64,000 nt of DNA from Rhododendron vialii (lineage: Eukaryota; Streptophyta; Magnoliopsida; Ericales; Ericaceae). Below the pieces are notes generated by a model. That model searched no databases and was not told the origin of the DNA. It saw only the letters and a program-made list of their open reading frames with translations. The first letter of the stretch is position 1. Each line of letters starts with the position of its first letter. Position numbers and translations under genes: made by a program. Shown piece after piece: positions 8,766-20,211 of the stretch. Where the stretch lies: contig NC_080566.1 in NCBI RefSeq assembly GCF_030253575.1, forward strand, positions 11,603,501-11,667,500. The letters are read 5' to 3'.

Positions 8766-9057
8766 TTTTTCGTTTTTGTACGAAATCCCTTCCCCGCCCC
8801 CCGTTCCCTTCTTTCATCCGGTCGCCGCAACTTCGGCTCATTCCGTCCGGATCTTCCCGGAGAGTTTTCGCTGCAGCGATTTTTCCAGCTGCGAGCCAAA
8901 ATAGCCCCCTTCAGCGGGCACTCTCGGCCGTAGCCATCCCTCCAACGGGATACGGGGTCCGGCCGGCGAGACGTGGCCAAGAAAGCCAGAGATAGAGCGA
9001 GCAGTGCCCGACGGGGCAGAAAAATGGACCAAAAGAATTGAAAGCGGAGTGCCTATC

Positions 9058-9176
9058 GGGTGCGATCATACCAGCACTAATGCACCGGATCCCATCAGAA
9101 CTCCGCAGTTAAGCGTGCTTGGGCGAGAGTAGTACTAGGATGGGTGACCCCCTGGGAAGTCCTCGTGTTGCACCCC
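9058..9176 (+). rRNA. 5S rRNA: 5S ribosomal RNA gene, copy 23
   Basis: Consensus body; unit type S1, 407 bp. Confidence 0.97.
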
Positions 9177-9464
9177 TTTTTCGTTTTTGTACGAAATCCC
9201 TTCCCCGCCCCCCGTTCCCTTCTTTCATCCGGTCGCCGCAACTTCGGCTCATGCCGTCCGGATCTTCCCGGAGAGTTTTCGCAGCGATTTTTCCAGCTGC
9301 GAGCCAAAATAGCCCCGTCAGCGGGCACGTTCGGCCGCAGCCATCCCTCCAACGGGATACGGGGTCCGGCCGGCGAGACGTGGCCAAGAAAGCCAGAGAT
9401 AGAGCGAGCGGTGCCCGACGGGGCCGAAAAATGGACCAAAAGAATTGAAAGCGGAGTGCCTATC

Positions 9465-9583
9465 GGGTGCGATCATACCAGCACTAATGCACCGGATCCC
9501 ATCAGAACTCCGCAGTTAAGCGTGCTTGGGCGAGAGTAGTACTAGGATGGGTGACCCCCTGGGAAGTCCTCGTGTTGCACCCC
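9465..9583 (+). rRNA. 5S rRNA: 5S ribosomal RNA gene, copy 24
   Basis: Consensus body; unit type S2, 407 bp. Confidence 0.97.
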
Positions 9584-9871
9584 TTTTTCGTTTTTGTACG
9601 AAATCCCTTCCCCGCCCCCCGTTCCCTTCTTTCATCCGGTCGCCGCAACTTCGGCTCATGCCGTCCGGATCTTCCCGGAGAGTTTTCGCAGCGATTTTTC
9701 CAGCTTCGAGCCAAAATAGCCCCGTCAGCGGGCACGTTCGGCCGCAGCCATCCCTCCAACGGGATACGGGGTCCGGCCGGCGAGACGTGGCCAAGAAAGC
9801 CAGAGATAGAGCGAGCGGTGCCCGACGGGGCCGAAAAATGGACCAAAAGAATTGAAAGCGGAGTGCCTATC

Positions 9872-9990
9872 GGGTGCGATCATACCAGCACTAATGCACC
9901 GGATCCCATCAGAACTCCGCAGTTAAGCGTGCTTGGGCGAGAGTAGTACTAGGATGGGTGACCCCCTGGGAAGTCCTCGTGTTGCACCCC
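9872..9990 (+). rRNA. 5S rRNA: 5S ribosomal RNA gene, copy 25
   Basis: Consensus body; unit type L1 with S-type tail GC, 411 bp. Confidence 0.97.
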
Positions 9991-10282
9991 TTTTTCGTTT
10001 TTGTACGAAATCCCTTCCCCGCCCCCCGTTCCCTTCTTTCATCCGGTCGCCGCAACTTCGGCTCATTCCGTCCGGATCTTCCCGGAGGGTTTTCGCTGCA
10101 GCGATTTTTCGAGCTGCGAGCCAAAATAGCCCCCTTCAGCGGGCACTCTCGGCCGTAGCCATCCCTCCAACGGGATACGGGGTCCGGCCGGCGAGACGTG
10201 GCCAAGAAAGCCAGAGATAGAGCGAGCGGTGCCCGACGGGGCCGAAAAATGGACCAAAAGAATTGAAAGCGGAGTGCCTATC

Positions 10283-10401
10283 GGGTGCGATCATACCAGC
10301 ACTAATGCACCGGATCCCATCAGAACTCCGCAGTTAAGCGTGCTTGGGCGAGAGTAGTACTAGGATGGGTGACCCCCTGGGAAGTCCTCGTGTTGCACCC
10401 C
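10283..10401 (+). rRNA. 5S rRNA: 5S ribosomal RNA gene, copy 26
   Basis: Consensus body; unit type S1, 407 bp. Confidence 0.97.
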
Positions 10402-10689
10402 TTTTTCGTTTTTGTACGAAATCCCTTCCCCGCCCCCCGTTCCCTTCTTTCATCCGGTCGCCGCAACTTCGGCTCATGCCGTCCGGATCTTCCCGGAGAG
10501 TTTTCGCAGCGATTTTTCCAGCTGCGAGCCAAAATAGCCCCGTCAGCGGGCACGTTCGGCCGCAGCCATCCCTCCAACGGGATACGGGGTCCGGCCGGCG
10601 AGACGTGGCCAAGAAAGCCAGAGATAGAGCGAGCGGTGCCCGACGGGGCCGAAAAATGGACCAAAAGAATTGAAAGCGGAGTGCCTATC

Positions 10690-10808
10690 GGGTGCGATCA
10701 TACCAGCACTAATGCACCGGATCCCATCAGAACTCCGCAGTTAAGCGTGCTTGGGCGAGAGTAGTACTAGGATGGGTGACCCCCTGGGAAGTCCTCGTGT
10801 TGCACCCC
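10690..10808 (+). rRNA. 5S rRNA: 5S ribosomal RNA gene, copy 27
   Basis: Consensus body; unit type S2, 407 bp. Confidence 0.97.
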
Positions 10809-11096
10809 TTTTTCGTTTTTGTACGAAATCCCTTCCCCGCCCCCCGTTCCCTTCTTTCATCCGGTCGCCGCAACTTCGGCTCATGCCGTCCGGATCTTCC
10901 CGGAGAGTTTTCGCAGCGATTTTTCCAGCTTCGAGCCAAAATAGCCCCGTCAGCGGGCACGTTCGGCCGCAGCCATCCCTCCAACGGGATACGGGGTCCG
11001 GCCGGCGAGACGTGGCCAAGAAAGCCAGAGATAGAGCGAGCGGTGCCCGACGGGGCCGAAAAATGGACCAAAAGAATTGAAAGCGGAGTGCCTATC

Positions 11097-11215
11097 GGGT
11101 GCGATCATACCAGCACTAATGCACCGGATCCCATCAGAACTCCGCAGTTAAGCGTGCTTGGGCGAGAGTAGTACTAGGATGGGTGACCCCCTGGGAAGTC
11201 CTCGTGTTGCACCCC
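11097..11215 (+). rRNA. 5S rRNA: 5S ribosomal RNA gene, copy 28
   Basis: Consensus body; unit type L1 with S-type tail GC, 411 bp, as in copy 25. Confidence 0.97.
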
Positions 11216-11507
11216 TTTTTCGTTTTTGTACGAAATCCCTTCCCCGCCCCCCGTTCCCTTCTTTCATCCGGTCGCCGCAACTTCGGCTCATTCCGTCCGG
11301 ATCTTCCCGGAGGGTTTTCGCTGCAGCGATTTTTCGAGCTGCGAGCCAAAATAGCCCCCTTCAGCGGGCACTCTCGGCCGTAGCCATCCCTCCAACGGGA
11401 TACGGGGTCCGGCCGGCGAGACGTGGCCAAGAAAGCCAGAGATAGAGCGAGCGGTGCCCGACGGGGCCGAAAAATGGACCAAAAGAATTGAAAGCGGAGT
11501 GCCTATC

Positions 11508-11626
11508 GGGTGCGATCATACCAGCACTAATGCACCGGATCCCATCAGAACTCCGCAGTTAAGCGTGCTTGGGCGAGAGTAGTACTAGGATGGGTGACCC
11601 CCTGGGAAGTCCTCGTGTTGCACCCC
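11508..11626 (+). rRNA. 5S rRNA: 5S ribosomal RNA gene, copy 29
   Basis: Consensus body; unit type S1, 407 bp. Confidence 0.97.
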
Positions 11627-11914
11627 TTTTTCGTTTTTGTACGAAATCCCTTCCCCGCCCCCCGTTCCCTTCTTTCATCCGGTCGCCGCAACTTCGGCTC
11701 ATGCCGTCCGGATCTTCCCGGAGAGTTTTCGCAGCGATTTTTCCAGCTGCGAGCCAAAATAGCCCCGTCAGCGGGCACGTTCGGCCGCAGCCATCCCTCC
11801 AACGGGATACGGGGTCCGGCCGGCGAGACGTGGCCAAGAAAGCCAGAGATAGAGCGAGCGGTGCCCGACGGGGCCGAAAAATGGACCAAAAGAATTGAAA
11901 GCGGAGTGCCTATC

Positions 11915-12033
11915 GGGTGCGATCATACCAGCACTAATGCACCGGATCCCATCAGAACTCCGCAGTTAAGCGTGCTTGGGCGAGAGTAGTACTAGGATGG
12001 GTGACCCCCTGGGAAGTCCTCGTGTTGCACCCC
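11915..12033 (+). rRNA. 5S rRNA: 5S ribosomal RNA gene, copy 30
   Basis: Consensus body; unit type S2, 407 bp. Confidence 0.97.
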
Positions 12034-12321
12034 TTTTTCGTTTTTGTACGAAATCCCTTCCCCGCCCCCCGTTCCCTTCTTTCATCCGGTCGCCGCAACT
12101 TCGGCTCATGCCGTCCGGATCTTCCCGGAGAGTTTTCGCAGCGATTTTTCCAGCTTCGAGCCAAAATAGCCCCGTCAGCGGGCACGTTCGGCCGCAGCCA
12201 TCCCTCCAACGGGATACGGGGTCCGGCCGGCGAGACGTGGCCAAGAAAGCCAGAGATAGAGCGAGCGGTGCCCGACGGGGCCGAAAAATGGACCAAAAGA
12301 ATTGAAAGCGGAGTGCCTATC

Positions 12322-12440
12322 GGGTGCGATCATACCAGCACTAATGCACCGGATCCCATCAGAACTCCGCAGTTAAGCGTGCTTGGGCGAGAGTAGTACT
12401 AGGATGGGTGACCCCCTGGGAAGTCCTCGTGTTGCACCCC
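12322..12440 (+). rRNA. 5S rRNA: 5S ribosomal RNA gene, copy 31
   Basis: Consensus body; unit type L1, 411 bp. Confidence 0.97.
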
Positions 12441-12732
12441 TTTTTCGTTTTTGTACGAAATCCCTTCCCCGCCCCCCGTTCCCTTCTTTCATCCGGTCGC
12501 CGCAACTTCGGCTCATTCCGTCCGGATCTTCCCGGAGGGTTTTCGCTGCAGCGATTTTTCGAGCTGCGAGCCAAAATAGCCCCCTTCAGCGGGCACTCTC
12601 GGCCGTAGCCATCCCTCCAACGGGATACGGGGTCCGGCCGGCGAGACGTGGCCAAGAAAGCCAGAGATAGAGCGAGCAGTGCCCGACGGGGCAGAAAAAT
12701 GGACCAAAAGAATTGAAAGCGGAGTGCCTATC

Positions 12733-12851
12733 GGGTGCGATCATACCAGCACTAATGCACCGGATCCCATCAGAACTCCGCAGTTAAGCGTGCTTGGGCG
12801 AGAGTAGTACTAGGATGGGTGACCCCCTGGGAAGTCCTCGTGTTGCACCCC
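12733..12851 (+). rRNA. 5S rRNA: 5S ribosomal RNA gene, copy 32
   Basis: Consensus body; unit type M, 410 bp. Confidence 0.97.
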
Positions 12852-13142
12852 TTTTTCGTTTTTGTACGAAATCCCTTCCCCGCCCCCCGTTCCCTTCTTT
12901 CATCCGGTCGCCGCAACTTCGGCTCATGCCGTCCGGATCTTCCCGGAGGGTTTTCGCTGCAGCGATTTTTCCAGCTTCGAGCCAAAATAGCCCCGTCAGC
13001 GGGCACGTTCGGCCGCAGCCATCCCTCCAACGGGATACGGGGTCCGGCCGGCGAGACGTGGCCAAGAAAGCCAGAGATAGAGCGAGCGGTGCCCGACGGG
13101 GCCGAAAAATGGACCAAAAGAATTGAAAGCGGAGTGCCTATC

Positions 13143-13261
13143 GGGTGCGATCATACCAGCACTAATGCACCGGATCCCATCAGAACTCCGCAGTTAAGCG
13201 TGCTTGGGCGAGAGTAGTACTAGGATGGGTGACCCCCTGGGAAGTCCTCGTGTTGCACCCC
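13143..13261 (+). rRNA. 5S rRNA: 5S ribosomal RNA gene, copy 33
   Basis: Consensus body; unit type M, 410 bp, the last M unit in the window. Confidence 0.97.
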
Positions 13262-13552
13262 TTTTTCGTTTTTGTACGAAATCCCTTCCCCGCCCCCCGT
13301 TCCCTTCTTTCATCCGGTCGCCGCAACTTCGGCTCATGCCGTCCGGATCTTCCCGGAGGGTTTTCGCTGCAGCGATTTTTCCAGCTTCGAGCCAAAATAG
13401 CCCCGTCAGCGGGCACGTTCGGCCGCAGCCATCCCTCCAACGGGATACGGGGTCCGGCCGGCGAGACGTGGCCAAGAAAGCCAGAGATAGAGCGAGCGGT
13501 GCCCGACGGGGCCGAAAAATGGACCAAAAGAATTGAAAGCGGAGTGCCTATC

Positions 13553-13671
13553 GGGTGCGATCATACCAGCACTAATGCACCGGATCCCATCAGAACTCCG
13601 CAGTTAAGCGTGCTTGGGCGAGAGTAGTACTAGGATGGGTGACCCCCTGGGAAGTCCTCGTGTTGCACCCC
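13553..13671 (+). rRNA. 5S rRNA: 5S ribosomal RNA gene, copy 34
   Basis: Consensus body; unit type L2, 411 bp, the last L2. Confidence 0.97.
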
Positions 13672-13963
13672 TTTTTCGTTTTTGTACGAAATCCCTTCCC
13701 CGCCCCCCGTTCCCTTCTTTCATCCGGTCGCCGCAACTTCGGCTCATTCCGTCCGGATCTTCCCGGAGAGTTTTCGCTGCAGCGATTTTTCCAGCTGCGA
13801 GCCAAAATAGCCCCCTTCAGCGGGCACTCTCGGCCGTAGCCATCCCTCCAACGGGATACGGGGTCCGGCCGGCGAGACGTGGCCAAGAAAGCCAGAGATA
13901 GAGCGAGCAGTGCCCGACGGGGCAGAAAAATGGACCAAAAGAATTGAAAGCGGAGTGCCTATC

Positions 13964-14082
13964 GGGTGCGATCATACCAGCACTAATGCACCGGATCCCA
14001 TCAGAACTCCGCAGTTAAGCGTGCTTGGGCGAGAGTAGTACTAGGATGGGTGACCCCCTGGGAAGTCCTCGTGTTGCACCCC
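13964..14082 (+). rRNA. 5S rRNA: 5S ribosomal RNA gene, copy 35
   Basis: Consensus body; unit type S1, 407 bp, the last S1. Confidence 0.97.
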
Positions 14083-14370
14083 TTTTTCGTTTTTGTACGA
14101 AATCCCTTCCCCGCCCCCCGTTCCCTTCTTTCATCCGGTCGCCGCAACTTCGGCTCATGCCGTCCGGATCTTCCCGGAGAGTTTTCGCAGCGATTTTTCC
14201 AGCTGCGAGCCAAAATAGCCCCGTCAGCGGGCACGTTCGGCCGCAGCCATCCCTCCAACGGGATACGGGGTCCGGCCGGCGAGACGTGGCCAAGAAAGCC
14301 AGAGATAGAGCGAGCGGTGCCCGACGGGGCCGAAAAATGGACCAAAAGAATTGAAAGCGGAGTGCCTATC

Positions 14371-14489
14371 GGGTGCGATCATACCAGCACTAATGCACCG
14401 GATCCCATCAGAACTCCGCAGTTAAGCGTGCTTGGGCGAGAGTAGTACTAGGATGGGTGACCCCCTGGGAAGTCCTCGTGTTGCACCCC
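14371..14489 (+). rRNA. 5S rRNA: 5S ribosomal RNA gene, copy 36
   Basis: Consensus body; unit type S2, 407 bp. Confidence 0.97.
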
Positions 14490-14777
14490 TTTTTCGTTTT
14501 TGTACGAAATCCCTTCCCCGCCCCCCGTTCCCTTCTTTCATCCGGTCGCCGCAACTTCGGCTCATGCCGTCCGGATCTTCCCGGAGAGTTTTCGCAGCGA
14601 TTTTTCCAGCTTCGAGCCAAAATAGCCCCGTCAGCGGGCACGTTCGGCCGCAGCCATCCCTCCAACGGGATACGGGGTCCGGCCGGCGAGACGTGGCCAA
14701 GAAAGCCAGAGATAGAGCGAGCGGTGCCCGACGGGGCCGAAAAATGGACCAAAAGAATTGAAAGCGGAGTGCCTATC

Positions 14778-14896
14778 GGGTGCGATCATACCAGCACTAA
14801 TGCACCGGATCCCATCAGAACTCCGCAGTTAAGCGTGCTTGGGCGAGAGTAGTACTAGGATGGGTGACCCCCTGGGAAGTCCTCGTGTTGCACCCC
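14778..14896 (+). rRNA. 5S rRNA: 5S ribosomal RNA gene, copy 37
   Basis: Consensus body; unit type L1, 411 bp. Confidence 0.97.
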
Positions 14897-15188
14897 TTTT
14901 TCGTTTTTGTACGAAATCCCTTCCCCGCCCCCCGTTCCCTTCTTTCATCCGGTCGCCGCAACTTCGGCTCATTCCGTCCGGATCTTCCCGGAGGGTTTTC
15001 GCTGCAGCGATTTTTCGAGCTGCGAGCCAAAATAGCCCCCTTCAGCGGGCACTCTCGGCCGTAGCCATCCCTCCAACGGGATACGGGGTCCGGCCGGCGA
15101 GACGTGGCCAAGAAAGCCAGAGATAGAGCGAGCAGTGCCCGACGGGGCAGAAAAATGGACCAAAAGAATTGAAAGCGGAGTGCCTATC

Positions 15189-15307
15189 GGGTGCGATCAT
15201 ACCAGCACTAATGCACCGGATCCCATCAGAACTCCGCAGTTAAGCGTGCTTGGGCGAGAGTAGTACTAGGATGGGTGACCCCCTGGGAAGTCCTCGTGTT
15301 GCACCCC
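15189..15307 (+). rRNA. 5S rRNA: 5S ribosomal RNA gene, copy 38
   Basis: Consensus body; unit type S2, 407 bp. Confidence 0.97.
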
Positions 15308-15595
15308 TTTTTCGTTTTTGTACGAAATCCCTTCCCCGCCCCCCGTTCCCTTCTTTCATCCGGTCGCCGCAACTTCGGCTCATGCCGTCCGGATCTTCCC
15401 GGAGAGTTTTCGCAGCGATTTTTCCAGCTTCGAGCCAAAATAGCCCCGTCAGCGGGCACGTTCGGCCGCAGCCATCCCTCCAACGGGATACGGGGTCCGG
15501 CCGGCGAGACGTGGCCAAGAAAGCCAGAGATAGAGCGAGCGGTGCCCGACGGGGCCGAAAAATGGACCAAAAGAATTGAAAGCGGAGTGCCTATC

Positions 15596-15714
15596 GGGTG
15601 CGATCATACCAGCACTAATGCACCGGATCCCATCAGAACTCCGCAGTTAAGCGTGCTTGGGCGAGAGTAGTACTAGGATGGGTGACCCCCTGGGAAGTCC
15701 TCGTGTTGCACCCC
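15596..15714 (+). rRNA. 5S rRNA: 5S ribosomal RNA gene, copy 39
   Basis: Consensus body; unit type L1, 411 bp. Confidence 0.97.
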
Positions 15715-16006
15715 TTTTTCGTTTTTGTACGAAATCCCTTCCCCGCCCCCCGTTCCCTTCTTTCATCCGGTCGCCGCAACTTCGGCTCATTCCGTCCGGA
15801 TCTTCCCGGAGGGTTTTCGCTGCAGCGATTTTTCGAGCTGCGAGCCAAAATAGCCCCCTTCAGCGGGCACTCTCGGCCGTAGCCATCCCTCCAACGGGAT
15901 ACGGGGTCCGGCCGGCGAGACGTGGCCAAGAAAGCCAGAGATAGAGCGAGCAGTGCCCGACGGGGCAGAAAAATGGACCAAAAGAATTGAAAGCGGAGTG
16001 CCTATC

Positions 16007-16125
16007 GGGTGCGATCATACCAGCACTAATGCACCGGATCCCATCAGAACTCCGCAGTTAAGCGTGCTTGGGCGAGAGTAGTACTAGGATGGGTGACCCC
16101 CTGGGAAGTCCTCGTGTTGCACCCC
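16007..16125 (+). rRNA. 5S rRNA: 5S ribosomal RNA gene, copy 40
   Basis: Consensus body; unit type S2, 407 bp. Confidence 0.97.
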
Positions 16126-16413
16126 TTTTTCGTTTTTGTACGAAATCCCTTCCCCGCCCCCCGTTCCCTTCTTTCATCCGGTCGCCGCAACTTCGGCTCA
16201 TGCCGTCCGGATCTTCCCGGAGAGTTTTCGCAGCGATTTTTCCAGCTTCGAGCCAAAATAGCCCCGTCAGCGGGCACGTTCGGCCGCAGCCATCCCTCCA
16301 ACGGGATACGGGGTCCGGCCGGCGAGACGTGGCCAAGAAAGCCAGAGATAGAGCGAGCGGTGCCCGACGGGGCCGAAAAATGGACCAAAAGAATTGAAAG
16401 CGGAGTGCCTATC

Positions 16414-16532
16414 GGGTGCGATCATACCAGCACTAATGCACCGGATCCCATCAGAACTCCGCAGTTAAGCGTGCTTGGGCGAGAGTAGTACTAGGATGGG
16501 TGACCCCCTGGGAAGTCCTCGTGTTGCACCCC
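16414..16532 (+). rRNA. 5S rRNA: 5S ribosomal RNA gene, copy 41
   Basis: Consensus body; L unit of 411 bp like L1 but with the S2/M pair C,T at 291/296, a recombinant haplotype. Confidence 0.97.
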
Positions 16533-16824
16533 TTTTTCGTTTTTGTACGAAATCCCTTCCCCGCCCCCCGTTCCCTTCTTTCATCCGGTCGCCGCAACTT
16601 CGGCTCATTCCGTCCGGATCTTCCCGGAGGGTTTTCGCTGCAGCGATTTTTCCAGCTTCGAGCCAAAATAGCCCCCTTCAGCGGGCACTCTCGGCCGTAG
16701 CCATCCCTCCAACGGGATACGGGGTCCGGCCGGCGAGACGTGGCCAAGAAAGCCAGAGATAGAGCGAGCAGTGCCCGACGGGGCAGAAAAATGGACCAAA
16801 AGAATTGAAAGCGGAGTGCCTATC

Positions 16825-16943
16825 GGGTGCGATCATACCAGCACTAATGCACCGGATCCCATCAGAACTCCGCAGTTAAGCGTGCTTGGGCGAGAGTAGT
16901 ACTAGGATGGGTGACCCCCTGGGAAGTCCTCGTGTTGCACCCC
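16825..16943 (+). rRNA. 5S rRNA: 5S ribosomal RNA gene, copy 42
   Basis: Consensus body; unit type S2, 407 bp. Confidence 0.97.
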
Positions 16944-17231
16944 TTTTTCGTTTTTGTACGAAATCCCTTCCCCGCCCCCCGTTCCCTTCTTTCATCCGGT
17001 CGCCGCAACTTCGGCTCATGCCGTCCGGATCTTCCCGGAGAGTTTTCGCAGCGATTTTTCCAGCTTCGAGCCAAAATAGCCCCGTCAGCGGGCACGTTCG
17101 GCCGCAGCCATCCCTCCAACGGGATACGGGGTCCGGCCGGCGAGACGTGGCCAAGAAAGCCAGAGATAGAGCGAGCGGTGCCCGACGGGGCCGAAAAATG
17201 GACCAAAAGAATTGAAAGCGGAGTGCCTATC

Positions 17232-17350
17232 GGGTGCGATCATACCAGCACTAATGCACCGGATCCCATCAGAACTCCGCAGTTAAGCGTGCTTGGGCGA
17301 GAGTAGTACTAGGATGGGTGACCCCCTGGGAAGTCCTCGTGTTGCACCCC
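17232..17350 (+). rRNA. 5S rRNA: 5S ribosomal RNA gene, copy 43
   Basis: Consensus body; 411-bp L unit with G250, A271 and C,T: S2-like at its 5' half, L-like from block q on. Confidence 0.97.
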
Positions 17351-17642
17351 TTTTTCGTTTTTGTACGAAATCCCTTCCCCGCCCCCCGTTCCCTTCTTTC
17401 ATCCGGTCGCCGCAACTTCGGCTCATGCCGTCCGGATCTTCCCGGAGAGTTTTCGCTGCAGCGATTTTTCCAGCTTCGAGCCAAAATAGCCCCCTTCAGC
17501 GGGCACTCTCGGCCGTAGCCATCCCTCCAACGGGATACGGGGTCCGGCCGGCGAGACGTGGCCAAGAAAGCCAGAGATAGAGCGAGCAGTGCCCGACGGG
17601 GCAGAAAAATGGACCAAAAGAATTGAAAGCGGAGTGCCTATC

Positions 17643-17761
17643 GGGTGCGATCATACCAGCACTAATGCACCGGATCCCATCAGAACTCCGCAGTTAAGCG
17701 TGCTTGGGCGAGAGTAGTACTAGGATGGGTGACCCCCTGGGAAGTCCTCGTGTTGCACCCC
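17643..17761 (+). rRNA. 5S rRNA: 5S ribosomal RNA gene, copy 44
   Basis: Consensus body; unit type S2, 407 bp. Confidence 0.97.
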
Positions 17762-18049
17762 TTTTTCGTTTTTGTACGAAATCCCTTCCCCGCCCCCCGT
17801 TCCCTTCTTTCATCCGGTCGCCGCAACTTCGGCTCATGCCGTCCGGATCTTCCCGGAGAGTTTTCGCAGCGATTTTTCCAGCTTCGAGCCAAAATAGCCC
17901 CGTCAGCGGGCACGTTCGGCCGCAGCCATCCCTCCAACGGGATACGGGGTCCGGCCGGCGAGACGTGGCCAAGAAAGCCAGAGATAGAGCGAGCGGTGCC
18001 CGACGGGGCCGAAAAATGGACCAAAAGAATTGAAAGCGGAGTGCCTATC

Positions 18050-18168
18050 GGGTGCGATCATACCAGCACTAATGCACCGGATCCCATCAGAACTCCGCAG
18101 TTAAGCGTGCTTGGGCGAGAGTAGTACTAGGATGGGTGACCCCCTGGGAAGTCCTCGTGTTGCACCCC
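18050..18168 (+). rRNA. 5S rRNA: 5S ribosomal RNA gene, copy 45
   Basis: Consensus body; unit type S2, 407 bp. Confidence 0.97.
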
Positions 18169-18456
18169 TTTTTCGTTTTTGTACGAAATCCCTTCCCCGC
18201 CCCCCGTTCCCTTCTTTCATCCGGTCGCCGCAACTTCGGCTCATGCCGTCCGGATCTTCCCGGAGAGTTTTCGCAGCGATTTTTCCAGCTTCGAGCCAAA
18301 ATAGCCCCGTCAGCGGGCACGTTCGGCCGCAGCCATCCCTCCAACGGGATACGGGGTCCGGCCGGCGAGACGTGGCCAAGAAAGCCAGAGATAGAGCGAG
18401 CGGTGCCCGACGGGGCCGAAAAATGGACCAAAAGAATTGAAAGCGGAGTGCCTATC

Positions 18457-18575
18457 GGGTGCGATCATACCAGCACTAATGCACCGGATCCCATCAGAAC
18501 TCCGCAGTTAAGCGTGCTTGGGCGAGAGTAGTACTAGGATGGGTGACCCCCTGGGAAGTCCTCGTGTTGCACCCC
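18457..18575 (+). rRNA. 5S rRNA: 5S ribosomal RNA gene, copy 46
   Basis: Consensus body; unit type L1, 411 bp, with a private G at the 335 site (18741) where others have C or T. Confidence 0.97.
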
Positions 18576-18867
18576 TTTTTCGTTTTTGTACGAAATCCCT
18601 TCCCCGCCCCCCGTTCCCTTCTTTCATCCGGTCGCCGCAACTTCGGCTCATTCCGTCCGGATCTTCCCGGAGGGTTTTCGCTGCAGCGATTTTTCGAGCT
18701 GCGAGCCAAAATAGCCCCCTTCAGCGGGCACTCTCGGCCGGAGCCATCCCTCCAACGGGATACGGGGTCCGGCCGGCGAGACGTGGCCAAGAAAGCCAGA
18801 GATAGAGCGAGCAGTGCCCGACGGGGCAGAAAAATGGACCAAAAGAATTGAAAGCGGAGTGCCTATC

Positions 18868-18986
18868 GGGTGCGATCATACCAGCACTAATGCACCGGAT
18901 CCCATCAGAACTCCGCAGTTAAGCGTGCTTGGGCGAGAGTAGTACTAGGATGGGTGACCCCCTGGGAAGTCCTCGTGTTGCACCCC
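18868..18986 (+). rRNA. 5S rRNA: 5S ribosomal RNA gene, copy 47
   Basis: Consensus body; unit type S2, 407 bp. Confidence 0.97.
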
Positions 18987-19274
18987 TTTTTCGTTTTTGT
19001 ACGAAATCCCTTCCCCGCCCCCCGTTCCCTTCTTTCATCCGGTCGCCGCAACTTCGGCTCATGCCGTCCGGATCTTCCCGGAGAGTTTTCGCAGCGATTT
19101 TTCCAGCTTCGAGCCAAAATAGCCCCGTCAGCGGGCACGTTCGGCCGCAGCCATCCCTCCAACGGGATACGGGGTCCGGCCGGCGAGACGTGGCCAAGAA
19201 AGCCAGAGATAGAGCGAGCGGTGCCCGACGGGGCCGAAAAATGGACCAAAAGAATTGAAAGCGGAGTGCCTATC

Positions 19275-19393
19275 GGGTGCGATCATACCAGCACTAATGC
19301 ACCGGATCCCATCAGAACTCCGCAGTTAAGCGTGCTTGGGCGAGAGTAGTACTAGGATGGGTGACCCCCTGGGAAGTCCTCGTGTTGCACCCC
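19275..19393 (+). rRNA. 5S rRNA: 5S ribosomal RNA gene, copy 48
   Basis: Consensus body; unit type L1, 411 bp. Confidence 0.97.
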
Positions 19394-19685
19394 TTTTTCG
19401 TTTTTGTACGAAATCCCTTCCCCGCCCCCCGTTCCCTTCTTTCATCCGGTCGCCGCAACTTCGGCTCATTCCGTCCGGATCTTCCCGGAGGGTTTTCGCT
19501 GCAGCGATTTTTCGAGCTGCGAGCCAAAATAGCCCCCTTCAGCGGGCACTCTCGGCCGTAGCCATCCCTCCAACGGGATACGGGGTCCGGCCGGCGAGAC
19601 GTGGCCAAGAAAGCCAGAGATAGAGCGAGCAGTGCCCGACGGGGCAGAAAAATGGACCAAAAGAATTGAAAGCGGAGTGCCTATC

Positions 19686-19804
19686 GGGTGCGATCATACC
19701 AGCACTAATGCACCGGATCCCATCAGAACTCCGCAGTTAAGCGTGCTTGGGCGAGAGTAGTACTAGGATGGGTGACCCCCTGGGAAGTCCTCGTGTTGCA
19801 CCCC
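19686..19804 (+). rRNA. 5S rRNA: 5S ribosomal RNA gene, copy 49
   Basis: Consensus body; unit type S2, 407 bp. Confidence 0.97.
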
Positions 19805-20092
19805 TTTTTCGTTTTTGTACGAAATCCCTTCCCCGCCCCCCGTTCCCTTCTTTCATCCGGTCGCCGCAACTTCGGCTCATGCCGTCCGGATCTTCCCGGA
19901 GAGTTTTCGCAGCGATTTTTCCAGCTTCGAGCCAAAATAGCCCCGTCAGCGGGCACGTTCGGCCGCAGCCATCCCTCCAACGGGATACGGGGTCCGGCCG
20001 GCGAGACGTGGCCAAGAAAGCCAGAGATAGAGCGAGCGGTGCCCGACGGGGCCGAAAAATGGACCAAAAGAATTGAAAGCGGAGTGCCTATC

Positions 20093-20211
20093 GGGTGCGA
20101 TCATACCAGCACTAATGCACCGGATCCCATCAGAACTCCGCAGTTAAGCGTGCTTGGGCGAGAGTAGTACTAGGATGGGTGACCCCCTGGGAAGTCCTCG
20201 TGTTGCACCCC
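20093..20211 (+). rRNA. 5S rRNA: 5S ribosomal RNA gene, copy 50
   Basis: Consensus body; unit type L1, 411 bp, the last unit with G271. Confidence 0.97.

Larger units (their letters stand above)
5782..9057 (+). repeat. Two tandem S1-M-M-L2 blocks, period 1638 bp
   Basis: Units 15-18 and 19-22 repeat the order S1, M, M, L2. Gene starts 5782, 7420 and 9058 are exactly 1638 bp apart. Confidence 0.88.
9058..12732 (+). repeat. Three tandem S1-S2-L1 blocks, period 1225 bp
   Basis: Units 23-25, 26-28 and 29-31 repeat S1, S2, L1. The first two L1 members have tail GC, the third has AA. A fourth S1-S2-L1 trio lies apart at 13964-15188. Confidence 0.88.
15189..17642 (+). repeat. Three S2-L dimers, period 818 bp
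   Basis: Units 38-43 alternate S2 and L, but the L members drift: L1, then an L1 with C,T at 291/296, then a form with G250, A271 and C,T. Confidence 0.82.
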
